Shown here piece after piece: positions 55,532 to 64,000 of a stretch of DNA of 64,000 bases. The stretch's first letter is position 1; every line of letters begins with the position of its first letter. A program made the position numbers and the translations under genes. Below the pieces are notes generated by a model, which was given only the letters and a program-made list of their open reading frames with translations, was not told the DNA's origin and did no database searches. Source of the DNA: CAZGUG01 sp964529035 (GTDB lineage: Bacteria > Bacillota > Clostridia > Ch29); the NCBI GenBank assembly GCA_964529035.1, contig CAZGUG010000001.1:30650-94649 (forward strand), written 5' to 3'.

Positions 55532-56260
55532 ATGAATTTTTTAAGAAATAAAATTCAAAACAGAACAATCATGATTATTGTGACATTTCTGTCTTTAATC
55601 CTATTAATCGCTGTAATACTCAATGCTTTCAAGTATTACGTTGCAGTCCAGCCGGCCTTCAGTCAGCCAATACACAGAGGTTCAAGGGAATCCAAGGGTG
55701 TGGCGATAACATGTAATGTTGACTGGGGCAGCGAATACTTGCCCGCCATGCTGGACATTTTTGAGACTGCCGGTGTAAAGATAGCTTTTTTTATTACCGG
55801 AAAATGGGCTGAACAAAACACGGAGCTAACACGATTGATTGCGGAATACGGGCATACATTAGGGAATCACGGTTATTCGCACAGGGATCATTCAAAACTT
55901 GATTACCGGCAGAACAAGGCAGAGATTGCCAGGACACAGCAGATACTTAAGGAGATAACGGGAATAACGCCAAAATACTTTGCTCCGCCCTCCGGTGCTT
56001 ACAATAACGATACCGTTAAGGCAGCCGGTGACCTGGGGTGTGAAATCATAATGTGGAGCATTGATACAATTGACTGGAAAAGGGAGGGGGCTGACAGGAT
56101 AATCTCAAGGGTAGAAAAAAAACTGCATGGCGGAGGTATAATTCTTATGCATCCAACCGATCAGACACTGGAGGCACTACCTGCCATAATAACGAATATT
56201 AAAGAAAGGGGATATCAAATAATATCCCTGGAAGATATAGTAAATTCGATTGATAAATAA
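55532..56260 (+). CDS. Membrane-anchored polysaccharide deacetylase family protein (YlxY-like)
   Basis: The 242-residue protein has an N-terminal signal anchor (about residues 12-33, TIMIIVTFLSLILLIAVIL) and a NodB homology domain with KIAFFITGKWAEQN, LGNHGYSHRDHSKL (metal His residues) and FAPPSGAYNNDT. The first motif reads CNVDWGSE instead of TFDDGP, so one of the usual two Asp residues is missing, as I recall for the sporulation-linked YlxY group. The position after pnp and before the M16 peptidase is that of ylxY in Bacillus. AGGAAGGGGG precedes ATG 55532. Confidence 0.9.
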   Translation: MNFLRNKIQNRTIMIIVTFLSLILLIAVILNAFKYYVAVQPAFSQPIHRGSRESKGVAITCNVDWGSEYLPAMLDIFETAGVKIAFFITGKWAEQNTELTRLIAEYGHTLGNHGYSHRDHSKLDYRQNKAEIARTQQILKEITGITPKYFAPPSGAYNNDTVKAAGDLGCEIIMWSIDTIDWKREGADRIISRVEKKLHGGGIILMHPTDQTLEALPAIITNIKERGYQIISLEDIVNSIDK

Positions 56261-56330
56261 TACATCCCACTATATAATATATAAAGCCCTGCAAATGATT
56301 TCGGTACAGACTAAATACAGGAGGACTGAT

Positions 56331-57593
56331 ATGCAGTATAAAAGAATTATACTACCAAACGGACTTAGAATAGTATTTGAGAAAATCCCCTACGTACAGT
56401 CGGTAAGTATAGGAATATGGATAGAAGCGGGCAGCAAGAACGAACAGGCCAAGTGTAACGGAATCTCCCATTTCATTGAACACATGGCCTTTAAGGGAAC
56501 CGAAAAAAGAAGTGCGAGGGATATAGCAGAAGAAATTGATAACGTCGGGGGACAGCTAAACGCTTTCACCGGAAAAGAATGCACCTGTTATTACGCCAGG
56601 GTTTTAAACAGGCATATGGAGCTGGCCTTTGACATTCTGTCGGATATGCTTTTTAATTCTTCATTCAGAAGTGACGATATAAGCAGGGAGAAGAATGTGG
56701 TTATCGAAGAAATTAACATGTATCAGGACAACCCGGAAGAAGTGGTTCATGATATATATGCATCCAACGTGTTTAAGAATCACCCGTTGGGATACCCTGT
56801 CCTCGGTGAACAGAGGTCGGTTATGGAAATAAAAAGGGAGGATATTATAAGGTACCTTAATAATAATTACCGACCGGACAATACCGTTATCGCCGTTACC
56901 GGAAACGTTGAACTGAAAGACATAGAAAGATATGCCCAGAAATACTTTTCAAACTGGGGCGACAGGTATACAAAAGTTAAAAGGTATGCTAAACCGACAA
57001 TTAATTTTAATCATGTCATAAAACAAAGAAATACCGAACAGGTGCATTTTTGCCTGGGGTTTAAGGGTTTGAACCAGAAAGACAAGAGACTTTATTCTTT
57101 TCTTGCACTCAACAACCTTTTGGGCGGTGGCATGAGTTCAAGGCTGTTCCAAAGGGTAAGGGAGGAAATGGGGCTGGTTTACTCGATATATTCATATCCC
57201 ACGACCTACAGGGATATTGGAATGCTTACAGTTTATGCCGGAACAAATCCATCACAGCTTGGAAATGTACTTGAGGCTGTTGTTGAAGAGTTTAGGAAAC
57301 TTAAAGAATACGGTATACCCGAGAATGAGCTGAGAAGGGTTAAGGAGCAGATGAAAGGAAACTATATACTGAGTATGGAGGGCACGGGAGGCAGAATGTC
57401 GTCCATGGGCAAGTCGGAACTGCTGCTCGGTAAAATATATTCCCAGGAAGAGATACTTGACAGGATTGACGGCATAAGTATAGACAGCATGCAGGAAATT
57501 ATACGCGAATCGATAGACTTTGAAAACATGGCGGCGACAATACTCGGCAATGCGGACAATGATGTGATAAAGGCACTGGAGATGATGGTATGA
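56331..57593 (+). CDS. mlpA: M16 family zinc peptidase (MlpA/YmxG-like)
   Basis: This 420-residue M16 peptidase has the inverted zinc motif HFIEH in GISHFIEHMAFKGT (near residue 48) and the downstream Glu in KNVVIEEINMYQDNPEE. The C-terminal half is the second M16 domain with GGGMSSRLFQRVREEMGLVYS (in part). Bacillus MlpA is a processing-protease-like protein linked to regulation of extracellular proteases. ACAGGAGG supports ATG 56331 over the longer frame at 56250. It overlaps dut by 4 bases. Confidence 0.94.
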   Translation: MQYKRIILPNGLRIVFEKIPYVQSVSIGIWIEAGSKNEQAKCNGISHFIEHMAFKGTEKRSARDIAEEIDNVGGQLNAFTGKECTCYYARVLNRHMELAFDILSDMLFNSSFRSDDISREKNVVIEEINMYQDNPEEVVHDIYASNVFKNHPLGYPVLGEQRSVMEIKREDIIRYLNNNYRPDNTVIAVTGNVELKDIERYAQKYFSNWGDRYTKVKRYAKPTINFNHVIKQRNTEQVHFCLGFKGLNQKDKRLYSFLALNNLLGGGMSSRLFQRVREEMGLVYSIYSYPTTYRDIGMLTVYAGTNPSQLGNVLEAVVEEFRKLKEYGIPENELRRVKEQMKGNYILSMEGTGGRMSSMGKSELLLGKIYSQEEILDRIDGISIDSMQEIIRESIDFENMAATILGNADNDVIKALEMMV

Positions 57594-58033
57594 TAGATGT
57601 TAAAGTATATCAGAGCGAGGAGGCAAGGGATTTACCGCTGCCCCGTTACATGAGCGACGGTTCTTCCGGGCTTGACCTTTGTGCTGCGGTTAACGGTACG
57701 ACAACCGTTCCCAGCGGCGGTTTTATGCTCGTGCCGACCGGTATTTACCTGCAGATACCCACAGGCTTTGAAGGCCAGGTACGCCCCCGAAGCGGGCTGG
57801 CAGCAAAACACGGGGTAACGGTTTTAAACACTCCCGGTACAATAGACAGTGACTATCGGGGAGAAATTCGGGTAATACTAATAAACCTCGGGGACAGTCC
57901 CTTCGAAATAAAAAGGGGAGACAGAATAGCTCAGCTGGTGATATGCCGTTATGAAATGGTTAACCTTGTAAAAACGGATGTCCTGGATGTCAGCAAAAGA
58001 GGCAGAGGTGGATTTGGACATACTGGCATATAG
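57590..58033 (+). CDS. dut: dUTP diphosphatase (trimeric dUTPase)
   Basis: Dut converts dUTP to dUMP, keeping uracil out of DNA. The 147-residue product shows the five trimeric dUTPase motifs, among them GSSGLDLCA, RPRSGLAAKHGV, GTIDSDYRGE, RIAQLVI and RGRGGFGHTG. ATG 57590 overlaps the mlpA stop (ATGA), so it is translated in the same message. dut is not at this place in Bacillus. Confidence 0.97.
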   Translation: MIDVKVYQSEEARDLPLPRYMSDGSSGLDLCAAVNGTTTVPSGGFMLVPTGIYLQIPTGFEGQVRPRSGLAAKHGVTVLNTPGTIDSDYRGEIRVILINLGDSPFEIKRGDRIAQLVICRYEMVNLVKTDVLDVSKRGRGGFGHTGI

Positions 58034-58042
58034 ATGAAGTCT

Positions 58043-58084
58043 GCCGCATAGAATTAAATGAAGAAGGGGGTAATTCTATGCGGC
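58043..58084 (+). promoter_or_regulatory. Perfect 14-bp inverted repeat sequestering the ymxH start
   Basis: Bases 58043-58056 (GCCGCATAGAATTA) are exactly complementary to 58071-58084 (TAATTCTATGCGGC). The 14-base loop carries the Shine-Dalgarno AAGGGGG (58064-58070), and the 3' arm contains the start ATG (58078-58080) and the next codons. As RNA it would hide the start codon and strain the ribosome site, which suggests translational control of ymxH. As DNA it could be an operator. It is not followed by a T-run, so it is not a terminator. Confidence 0.88.
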
Positions 58085-58338
58085 TTAGTCAGATTGGCGG
58101 AAAGGAAATAGTTAATCTCAATACCGGAGAAAGACTTGGAATAGTGGCAGAAGCGGATCTGGTCATAGATGAAAAAACGGGAAGCATAGTAAAACTGCTG
58201 ATACCGGAAGAAAGGACACAGTTTTCCATATTCGGAGAACGTGATTATATTGAGGTTCCATGGGAAAATGTAAAGAAGATTGGTAATGACATGATAATAA
58301 TCGAGCAGGACGAAAGGAAAAAAAGAAAGATTTTCTAA
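58078..58338 (+). CDS. ymxH: YlmC/YmxH family sporulation-linked PRC-barrel protein
   Basis: The 86-residue protein has the family pattern MRLSQIGGKEIVNLNTGERLG, DLVIDEKTGSIVKLLIPE and YIEVPWENVKKIGNDMIII. YlmC/YmxH proteins are widespread in endospore formers; ymxH lies at this position in Bacillus and no biochemical role is established. AAGGGGG precedes ATG 58078, inside the loop of a strong inverted repeat. A terminator follows the stop. Confidence 0.92.
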   Translation: MRLSQIGGKEIVNLNTGERLGIVAEADLVIDEKTGSIVKLLIPEERTQFSIFGERDYIEVPWENVKKIGNDMIIIEQDERKKRKIF

Positions 58339-58370
58339 AAGGCTCCTTTAAACAGGGGCTTTATTTTATT
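58339..58370 (+). terminator. Intrinsic terminator after ymxH
   Basis: AAGGCTCC (58339-58346) pairs with GGGGCTTT (58355-58362, two G-U pairs) around an 8-base loop, followed by ATTTTATTT. It ends the mlpA-dut-ymxH unit before dapG. Confidence 0.7.
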
Positions 58371-58394
58371 TCACCATTAGTGTTATTATTAGAT

Positions 58395-58400
58395 ATAATA
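58395..58400 (+). promoter_or_regulatory. Possible -10 element for dapG
   Basis: A perfect TATAAT lies 38 bases before dapG in an AT-rich stretch, but no convincing -35 is found 16-18 bases upstream. A promoter is expected here because a terminator precedes it. Confidence 0.35.
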
Positions 58401-58437
58401 ATTAATAATGCTGTGTTTTTCATTAAGGAGGATATTG

Positions 58438-59652
58438 ATGAAAATAATCGTTCAAAAATTCGGCGGCACATCGCTGACAACGACTGAGAGAAGAAACAAG
58501 GCCATAGAAAAGATAGAAGCGGCAAGAAGGAATGGCTTTTGTCCCGTGGTGGTTGTATCCGCAATGGGAAGAAAGGGCGAGCCATATGCTACCGATACAT
58601 TTATACAACTGGCAGACGAAACAAACCGCGGTATCAAGGCAAGGGACCGGGACCTTTTGATTTCCTGCGGCGAGATTATCTCGGCGGTAATACTGACAGC
58701 CCAGCTCAATGCGGCGGGATTGGATGCGGTGGCAATGAACGGCCAGCAGGCGGGGATAGTTACCGATAACAATTACGGAAATGCCGGAGTATTGAAGGTG
58801 GAGCCAAAAAAAATATATCAGCAAGTCGAAAGGGGCAGAATACCGGTTATTACAGGATTTCAGGGGGTTACGGAATACGGTGACATTACGACGCTGGGAC
58901 GGGGAGGCAGCGATGTTACCGCGGCGGTATTGGGCGATGCGCTAAATGCATATTCAGTGGAGATATACACTGATGTGGACGGAGTTATGACCGCCGACCC
59001 GGGTATAATAAACAGTGCAAAGGTTATTAGAAGTATTGACTATAACGAAGTGTTTCAGATGGCGGATTACGGTGCCAGGATTATTCATCCGAGGGCGGTG
59101 GAGGTTGCAATGAAATCCAATGTGCCGCTGGTAATCAAGAACACTTTCTCGGATTCGCCGGGGACCTTGATTACCCAGTACAAAAAGGATGGGGATACCG
59201 TATCCATGGGGGACAGAGGGCTTCTTACCGGTATTGCCCACCTCCATGACAGGGCACAGGTGGTTATTGATTATTCGGAAAGCCCACAAAAAAACCATAC
59301 CGATGATATACTGGATAAGCTGGCGGATATGGGAATCAGCATAGATTTGATCAATATATTCACAGACAAAAAAATATTTACAATAGATGACAGTGATTGC
59401 GACAGGGTGACAAACCTTCTAAAAAGGGAAGGAACAAAGTTCTGCATTATCAATAACTGCAGCAAAATAACCATCATAGGCAGCAGAATAAGGGGTGTGC
59501 CCGGGGTTATGGCAAGGATGTTAAGGGTACTTAACAAAAATAGAATAAAGGTATACCAAACGGCGGATTCCCATGCTACAATTTCAGTGCTTGTTAAGAG
59601 GCAGCAGGCGGAAAAAGCAGTTAAAGTACTGCATGACGAATTCAAACTATAA
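58438..59652 (+). CDS. dapG: Aspartate kinase (DapG-type)
   Basis: Aspartate kinase commits aspartate to the lysine, diaminopimelate, threonine and methionine pathways. The 404-residue product starts MKIIVQKFGGTSL, has GRGGSDVTAAVLGDAL, YTDVDGVMTADP and two C-terminal ACT domains (about 265-404). In Bacillus, dapG at this locus supplies DAP and dipicolinate during sporulation, but its usual partners spoVFA, spoVFB, asd and dapA are not here. AAGGAGG fixes ATG 58438 rather than ATG 58408. Confidence 0.94.
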   Translation: MKIIVQKFGGTSLTTTERRNKAIEKIEAARRNGFCPVVVVSAMGRKGEPYATDTFIQLADETNRGIKARDRDLLISCGEIISAVILTAQLNAAGLDAVAMNGQQAGIVTDNNYGNAGVLKVEPKKIYQQVERGRIPVITGFQGVTEYGDITTLGRGGSDVTAAVLGDALNAYSVEIYTDVDGVMTADPGIINSAKVIRSIDYNEVFQMADYGARIIHPRAVEVAMKSNVPLVIKNTFSDSPGTLITQYKKDGDTVSMGDRGLLTGIAHLHDRAQVVIDYSESPQKNHTDDILDKLADMGISIDLINIFTDKKIFTIDDSDCDRVTNLLKREGTKFCIINNCSKITIIGSRIRGVPGVMARMLRVLNKNRIKVYQTADSHATISVLVKRQQAEKAVKVLHDEFKL

Positions 59653-59664
59653 GTTCGGATTTTA

Positions 59665-59707
59665 AATACGCACCTTTTCCAACAACGGAAAAGGTGCGTA
59701 TTGGTTT
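59665..59707 (+). terminator. Strong intrinsic terminator after dapG
   Basis: A perfect 16-bp stem (59665-59680 with 59687-59702, loop AACAAC) is followed by GGTTTTT. It starts 13 bases after the dapG stop. Confidence 0.85.
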
Positions 59708-59776
59708 TTAGATAATATTTTACTTTCAAAGGTTAATAATAATAGCTAGAGATTCGGAAGAATGGGGAGGAAAACC

Positions 59777-60499
59777 TTGCAAAAAATCAGAAAACAGAAA
59801 GCAAAAAAAACAAAGACGGATGACGGCGGAAAAACGCAAAAAAGTATGGCAGAGGACATAAAATCCCTTGGAGTATCGAATATACCTCCTAATCCCACAA
59901 GCCCCATACATACTCTTACAATAATAGGCCAGATAGAGGGACATACGCTGCTCCCCACGCAGAACAAAGCAACGAAATACGAACACATTATGCCTCAGCT
60001 TGTAAATGTGGAGGAAAACAGGCAGATTAAGGGGTTGCTTCTTTTGTTGAACACTATCGGAGGGGACGTGGAAGCGGGACTTGCCCTTGCTGAAATGGTG
60101 GCCAGTATATCCAAGCCTAAGGTTTCACTGGTGCTGGGAGGCGGTCACAGCATCGGGGTACCCCTGGCAACAGCCGCTGATTATTCGTTTATAGCCCCTT
60201 CGGCAACAATGACCATTCACCCGATAAGAATGAGCGGCCTGATTATCGGTGTGCCCCAGACCTTCAGGTATTTTTACAAGATGCAGCAGAGAATAACCGA
60301 GTTTATTACCAAACACTCGCGCATAGAGGCAGAAAAGCTGAAAGAACTGATGACGGCCACCGATGAACTGGCCAATGATATAGGCACCATACTGGTGGGC
60401 GAAGAAACGGTGGAACACGGAATAATAGATGAAGTTGGGGGACTTAAACAGGCCTTCGGAAAATTAATGCAGCTGATTGAGGTATATGACAAATCGTGA
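59777..60499 (+). CDS. tepA: TepA/YmfB-type ClpP-like serine protease
   Basis: This ClpP-crotonase-fold protein of about 240 residues has a basic N terminus ([12 protein letters not shown]), the catalytic Ser in [13 protein letters not shown] and the catalytic His region in [10 protein letters not shown]. TepA was described in Bacillus as a translocation-enhancing, ClpP-like protein at this same position before spoIIIE. GGGGAGG at 59764-59770 supports TTG 59777; an in-frame ATG at 59762 overlaps that site. The uppP promoter lies in its 3' end. Confidence 0.9.
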   Translation: MQKIRKQKAKKTKTDDGGKTQKSMAEDIKSLGVSNIPPNPTSPIHTLTIIGQIEGHTLLPTQNKATKYEHIMPQLVNVEENRQIKGLLLLLNTIGGDVEAGLALAEMVASISKPKVSLVLGGGHSIGVPLATAADYSFIAPSATMTIHPIRMSGLIIGVPQTFRYFYKMQQRITEFITKHSRIEAEKLKELMTATDELANDIGTILVGEETVEHGIIDEVGGLKQAFGKLMQLIEVYDKS

Positions 60500-60505
60500 T
60501 ATAAT
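60477..60505 (+). promoter_or_regulatory. Promoter of uppP
   Basis: TTGAGG (60477-60482), a 17-base spacer and TATAAT (60500-60505) preceded by TGA form a strong extended -10 promoter overlapping the tepA stop. The start would be near 60512, giving a leader of about 44 bases. Confidence 0.8.
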
Positions 60506-60555
60506 TGCAATGGTTTTTATTAGGATTTCCAATGCAGTTGAAGGGGGAAAATTTT

Positions 60556-61392
60556 TTGTCTTTGCTTCAATCAATAATTATGGGAATTGTTCAGGGTCTG
60601 ACGGAATTCTTGCCGGTGAGCAGTTCCGGACACCTGGTGTTGTTTGGAAGTTTTCTCGGCATTAAAACTGACACCGGTATTGTTTTTGAAATATTGCTGC
60701 ATATAGGAACGCTAATTTCTGTTGTGTTTGTTTTTTACAGGGATATATTGGGCATGATAAAAGCTTTTTTCGAAATGGCTTCGGATATTGCAAAGGGTCA
60801 TGGATTAGGACTTAAAAAGAACCCCCACAGGGTAATGCTGATTATGGTGATAGTCGCCACGGTACCTACCGGTTTAATGGGCGTACTGCTGGGCGGTTAT
60901 TTCGAAAGGGTCTTTGCTTCGGTTACGATGGTATCAGTTATGCTTATTGTAACCGGTACGCTTCTTTACATGGCAAACAACATAAAACCCGGCTCAAAGG
61001 ACACCGGCGACGTAAAGATATCCGACGCTTTGATAATAGGCGTGTTCCAGGGCCTGGCCATAACTCCCGGTATATCCAGGTCCGGCTCTACCATATTCGC
61101 AGGCCTGACCCGGGGTTTTTCTAGGGAGCTGGCAACAAGGTTTTCATTTGTCATGTCGATACCTGCAATCCTCGGGGCAGCGATATTGGAGTTCTGGAAA
61201 TACTACGGCGAAGGTGCTTTAACCGGCAGTCTTACAACAGCCTTTGCAGGCATGACAGCTGCGGCAGTGGCGGGAACAATAGCAATAAGGTTCCTGGTTG
61301 AGATTATCAAAAAGAGAAAGCTGAGTTATTTTTCCTATTACTGCTGGATTGTGGGTGCGGGAAGCCTAATAATAGGTTTATTAATGGGCTGA
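60556..61392 (+). CDS. uppP: Undecaprenyl-diphosphatase (BacA family)
   Basis: UppP dephosphorylates undecaprenyl diphosphate so that the carrier can be reused; overproduction gives bacitracin resistance. The 278-residue polytopic protein has IVQGLTEFLPVSSSGHLVL (first active-site motif, near residue 10) and ITPGISRSGSTIFAGL (second, near 168). GAAGGGGGA at 60540-60548 supports TTG 60556; ATG 60532 upstream would put the ribosome site within the gene. Confidence 0.95.
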   Translation: MSLLQSIIMGIVQGLTEFLPVSSSGHLVLFGSFLGIKTDTGIVFEILLHIGTLISVVFVFYRDILGMIKAFFEMASDIAKGHGLGLKKNPHRVMLIMVIVATVPTGLMGVLLGGYFERVFASVTMVSVMLIVTGTLLYMANNIKPGSKDTGDVKISDALIIGVFQGLAITPGISRSGSTIFAGLTRGFSRELATRFSFVMSIPAILGAAILEFWKYYGEGALTGSLTTAFAGMTAAAVAGTIAIRFLVEIIKKRKLSYFSYYCWIVGAGSLIIGLLMG

Positions 61393-61434
61393 ATAAATCA
61401 TTAACCTGTTTTAAGTGGAAGGATTAGCGGAAAC

Positions 61435-61459
61435 GGAAGGCGGGTGCGCCTTCTTTTAT
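61435..61459 (+). terminator. Short intrinsic terminator after uppP
   Basis: GAAGGCG (61436-61442) pairs with CGCCTTC (61447-61453) around GGTG, followed by TTTTATAT. It lies 43 bases after the uppP stop and before ftsK. Confidence 0.7.
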
Positions 61460-61518
61460 ATATGGCGTATTGGAGGATTCCGGTACCATGTGTAGAAATA
61501 ACAATTGGGGTGATGGCG

Positions 61519-63789
61519 GTGGCGTCAAGAAAAAACAGGAGGAATTCAAAAAAGAACAGGGAAAGAATAAGATTTGAAGTAATGGGCATAGGCCTTATTG
61601 CCTTGTCTGTTCTGGTACTGCTCGGGCTTCAAAAAGGAGGAACCGGTGTATTTGGAAACCTCTTCAGGGACTATGTTTTCGGCCTTTTTGGTATCGGAGG
61701 ATACGGTATACCGCTGTTTATTATGCTTACGGGGGTCATCTATATACTGCGAATGAATATAAAGGATATGGAGAACAAAGCCATTGCGCTCTTTTTCCTG
61801 TACTTTTCGATTATTGTACTTACGCATATAATTTCCGAACAGGGACAGCTGGTTGCTGTAAGACAGAATTTAAGCCTTTGGGAAAACTTAAGGGAAAACT
61901 CCAGGGTTGCATTTATAAGCGGAATGGAAAAAAGAGGCGGCGGTATAGTGGGAGGTATTTGCTCGGTACTGCTGTTTAAGGTTTTCGGTTCCGTCGGCAG
62001 CAAAGTATTTGTGACCACAATAGCCCTAATATCGGCTGTGCTTCTAACAGACAGGTCGGTGGTTGGGCTGACGGTTAAATTCATAAAGGCCGTGTTTATA
62101 ATTATGAAGAACTCAGCCGCTGCATTTAAGGACTTTATAACGGTTGCCGACGACATCCGGGAAGAAATTGAAATCAATACTGATCCGGAAGCGGAAAAGA
62201 AGCGGGAAAGAAATGAACCCGAAATAAAGCAGGAGGAAAGCATTAAAATTTTCGACTCCAAGGATATAAAGCTGGGTATTGATGAAAGTGCCGCTGCCGG
62301 GCAGAAAAAAGCCGACCGGCCGGAAGAACTGGAACTTCACAGGACAAGCTTTACCAACGAATATATAGGATACAGGCTTCCTTCGGTAAGTTTGCTTTCC
62401 GAATATGAAAGCAGGACCGGCGGGAACCGCAAGGAACTTCTAAACAACGCCAGAAGGCTGGAGGATACACTTAACACCTTCGGGGTGGTTGCAAAGGTTG
62501 TGAAGGTAAGCGTCGGCCCGGCGATAACCAGATACGAACTTCACCCCAGCCCCGGGGTCAAGGTAAGCAGAATATTGAATCTGGCCGATGATATAGCCCT
62601 CAGTATGGCGGCCACTTCGGTCAGAATCGAGGCCCCAATTCCGGGAAAATCGGCCATAGGGCTGGAGATTCCAAACAAGGAAACCATTCCGGTTACCCTG
62701 AGGGAATTAATCGAAAGCACTTCCTTCAAGAACAGCCGTTCAAATATAACCGTCGCCCTGGGTAAGGATATAGCAGGAAACCCCATAATCATAGACCTTG
62801 CGGGAATGCCTCACTTGTTAATAGCAGGGGCCACCGGTTCAGGAAAGAGCGTTTGCATAAACAGCATAATAATAAGCCTTTTGTATAAGGCTTCACCGGC
62901 CCATGTCAAGCTGATTCTGATTGACCCGAAGATAGTGGAATTAAGCCATTACAATGATATACCCCATTTACTTGCACCGGTAGTCACAGAGCCGCGGAAA
63001 GCCACCGGTGTTTTGAACTGGGCAGTACAGGAAATGACCAACCGGTACAAGGAATTTGCAAAAATAGGTGTTAAGGATATACACCGCTATAACCAGGTGA
63101 AGCAGATGGAAAACTCCAAGGAATATCTGCCTCAAATAGTGGTGATAATAGACGAGCTGTCAGATTTGATGATGGTGTCACCGGCAGAGGTTGAGGATGC
63201 AATATGCCGGCTTGCCCAGATGGCCAGGGCCTCCGGAATACACCTTGTGATAGCCACCCAAAGGCCTTCGGTGGATGTTATTACCGGTATAATCAAGGCG
63301 AATATTCCGTCGAGGATTTCCTTCGCGGTATCCTCCCAGGTGGATTCCAGAACAATTCTTGACATGAACGGTGCAGAAAAACTGACCGGCAGGGGTGATA
63401 TGCTGTATCACCCGACCGGAGAGCATAAACCGATAAGGGTACAGGGTGCACTGGTGGAAGAAGAGGAAATTGAAAGGGTTGTTGCCTTTGTCAGGGACCA
63501 GGTTGACGCCCAGTACAGCGAAGAAGTGCTGGAAGCGGCCCAGCCGCGGGAAACAGGGCAGGGAGACTGTGACGAACTGCTGCCGGATGCCATTGAAATT
63601 GCAATGGAATACCAACAGGCATCCGCTTCCCTTTTGCAGCGAAAGCTTAAAGTGGGTTATGCGAGGGCTGCCCGGATGATTGACCAGATGGAGGAAAGGG
63701 GTATAATAGGGCCCTTTGAGGGAAGCAAACCCCGCAGGGTGTTGGTCAGCAGGGAAGCAATCGACCAGGCAAACAGCACCGACAGCTGA
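61519..63789 (+). CDS. ftsK: DNA translocase FtsK/SpoIIIE
   Basis: This septal DNA pump segregates chromosomes at division or into the forespore. The protein of about 756 residues has a basic N terminus, about four transmembrane helices (about 20-185), a linker with charged repeats, the motor domain with Walker [15 protein letters not shown] and Walker [14 protein letters not shown], and the C-terminal gamma winged helix ([20 protein letters not shown]). The longer frame from 61444 crosses the upstream terminator. GGGGTG suggests GTG 61519, with ATG 61513 also possible. Position after tepA matches Bacillus spoIIIE. Confidence 0.95.
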   Translation: MASRKNRRNSKKNRERIRFEVMGIGLIALSVLVLLGLQKGGTGVFGNLFRDYVFGLFGIGGYGIPLFIMLTGVIYILRMNIKDMENKAIALFFLYFSIIVLTHIISEQGQLVAVRQNLSLWENLRENSRVAFISGMEKRGGGIVGGICSVLLFKVFGSVGSKVFVTTIALISAVLLTDRSVVGLTVKFIKAVFIIMKNSAAAFKDFITVADDIREEIEINTDPEAEKKRERNEPEIKQEESIKIFDSKDIKLGIDESAAAGQKKADRPEELELHRTSFTNEYIGYRLPSVSLLSEYESRTGGNRKELLNNARRLEDTLNTFGVVAKVVKVSVGPAITRYELHPSPGVKVSRILNLADDIALSMAATSVRIEAPIPGKSAIGLEIPNKETIPVTLRELIESTSFKNSRSNITVALGKDIAGNPIIIDLAGMPHLLIAGATGSGKSVCINSIIISLLYKASPAHVKLILIDPKIVELSHYNDIPHLLAPVVTEPRKATGVLNWAVQEMTNRYKEFAKIGVKDIHRYNQVKQMENSKEYLPQIVVIIDELSDLMMVSPAEVEDAICRLAQMARASGIHLVIATQRPSVDVITGIIKANIPSRISFAVSSQVDSRTILDMNGAEKLTGRGDMLYHPTGEHKPIRVQGALVEEEEIERVVAFVRDQVDAQYSEEVLEAAQPRETGQGDCDELLPDAIEIAMEYQQASASLLQRKLKVGYARAARMIDQMEERGIIGPFEGSKPRRVLVSREAIDQANSTDS

Positions 63790-63802
63790 GGGAGGTAAAA
63801 AA

Positions 63803-64000
63803 ATGATTGGGGCTGCAGTCGTTACACTGGGCTGTCCCAAAAACGAAGTGGACAGCGAAAACATGAAAGGACTTCTTGAAAAAAACGGATATTGTGAAGA
63901 AAAGAACATTTCCAAAGCCGATATAATAATTGTAAACACCTGCGGATTTATAGAGGACGCGAAACAGGAGTCAATAAATACAATACTGGAAATGGGAAAA
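63803..64000 (+). CDS. rimO: Ribosomal protein S12 methylthiotransferase RimO (5' part, cut by window end)
   Basis: RimO is a radical-SAM enzyme that methylthiolates S12 Asp88. Only the first 66 residues are present. They begin [19 protein letters not shown] and continue to [20 protein letters not shown], which are the N-terminal UPF0004 (MTTase) cysteine motifs; [13 protein letters not shown] fits RimO better than MiaB. GGGAGG lies 7 bases before ATG 63803. Confidence 0.92.
   Translation, partial: MIGAAVVTLGCPKNEVDSENMKGLLEKNGYCEEKNISKADIIIVNTCGFIEDAKQESINTILEMGK

Noticed and set aside
59703..59776. Possible promoter before tepA
   Set aside because: AT-rich stretch with no pair of elements at acceptable spacing, though a promoter is expected after the terminator.
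61444..61518. Longer N terminus for FtsK starting at ATG 61444
   Set aside because: The extension starts inside a terminator hairpin and has no ribosome site; the family start fits 61513-61519.
63178..63939. Minus-strand frame of 253 codons at the window end
   Set aside because: It spans the ftsK-rimO junction antisense to both and resembles no protein family.

Overview
This window comes from a motile, spore-forming, low-to-mid GC Firmicute of the class Clostridia. Gene order and protein character fit the cellulolytic clostridia of cluster III (Acetivibrio, Ruminiclostridium, Thermoclostridium and relatives), but the genus is an inference. Supporting points are PolC-type replicase, FliY and CheC/CheD chemotaxis, SigD next to a SwrB-like protein, an archaeal/eukaryote-type ProRS behind a T-box, and an rpsB-to-ftsK gene order that follows Bacillus subtilis with insertions and losses. 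AGA/AGG arginine and ATA isoleucine codons are common. All genes lie on the + strand. I found no mobile element, CRISPR array, tRNA or rRNA, and no gene-free stretch above about 300 bases.

Positions 1-29858 hold a flagellar and chemotaxis supercluster of 36 tightly packed genes: fliF (3' part), fliG, fliH, fliI, fliJ, motE, fliK, flgD, a flagellar-operon protein, flgE, swrD/flbD, motA, motB, fliL, fliM, fliY, cheY, fliO, fliP, fliQ, fliR, flhB, flhA, flhF, flhG, a PilZ brake, cheB, cheA, cheW, cheC, cheD, a small membrane protein, sigD, fapA, a small basic protein and a swrB-like gene. Most are overlapping or separated by a few bases and I see no internal terminator. The one striking RNA element is a perfect 17-bp hairpin between flgE and swrD. 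The cluster builds the MS ring, C ring, export gate, hook and stator, then supplies the chemotaxis circuit and the sigma factor for late genes.

Positions 29880-39522 carry housekeeping genes: rpsB and tsf (translation), pyrH, frr, then envelope and isoprenoid genes uppS, cdsA, dxr, rseP and ispG, and finally proS behind a well-formed proline T-box. Positions 39544-45138 hold a GT2 glycosyltransferase, an MgtC/SapB membrane protein and polC, which look co-transcribed.

Positions 45141-52825 are the nusA-infB operon (rimP, nusA, rnpM, ylxQ, infB, rbfA, nrnA, truB, ribF). Positions 52860-55478 hold rpsO-pnp with a structured leader. From 55532 come ylxY-like deacetylase, mlpA-like M16 peptidase, dut, ymxH, dapG, tepA, uppP, ftsK/spoIIIE and the start of rimO.

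The window is mostly conserved core genome. No new multi-gene system is evident. The most interesting undescribed signals are RNA-level: a perfect 14-bp inverted repeat that puts the Shine-Dalgarno of ymxH in the loop and its start codon in the stem, the 17-bp hairpin inside the flagellar operon, and structured leaders of rpsB, rimP and rpsO.
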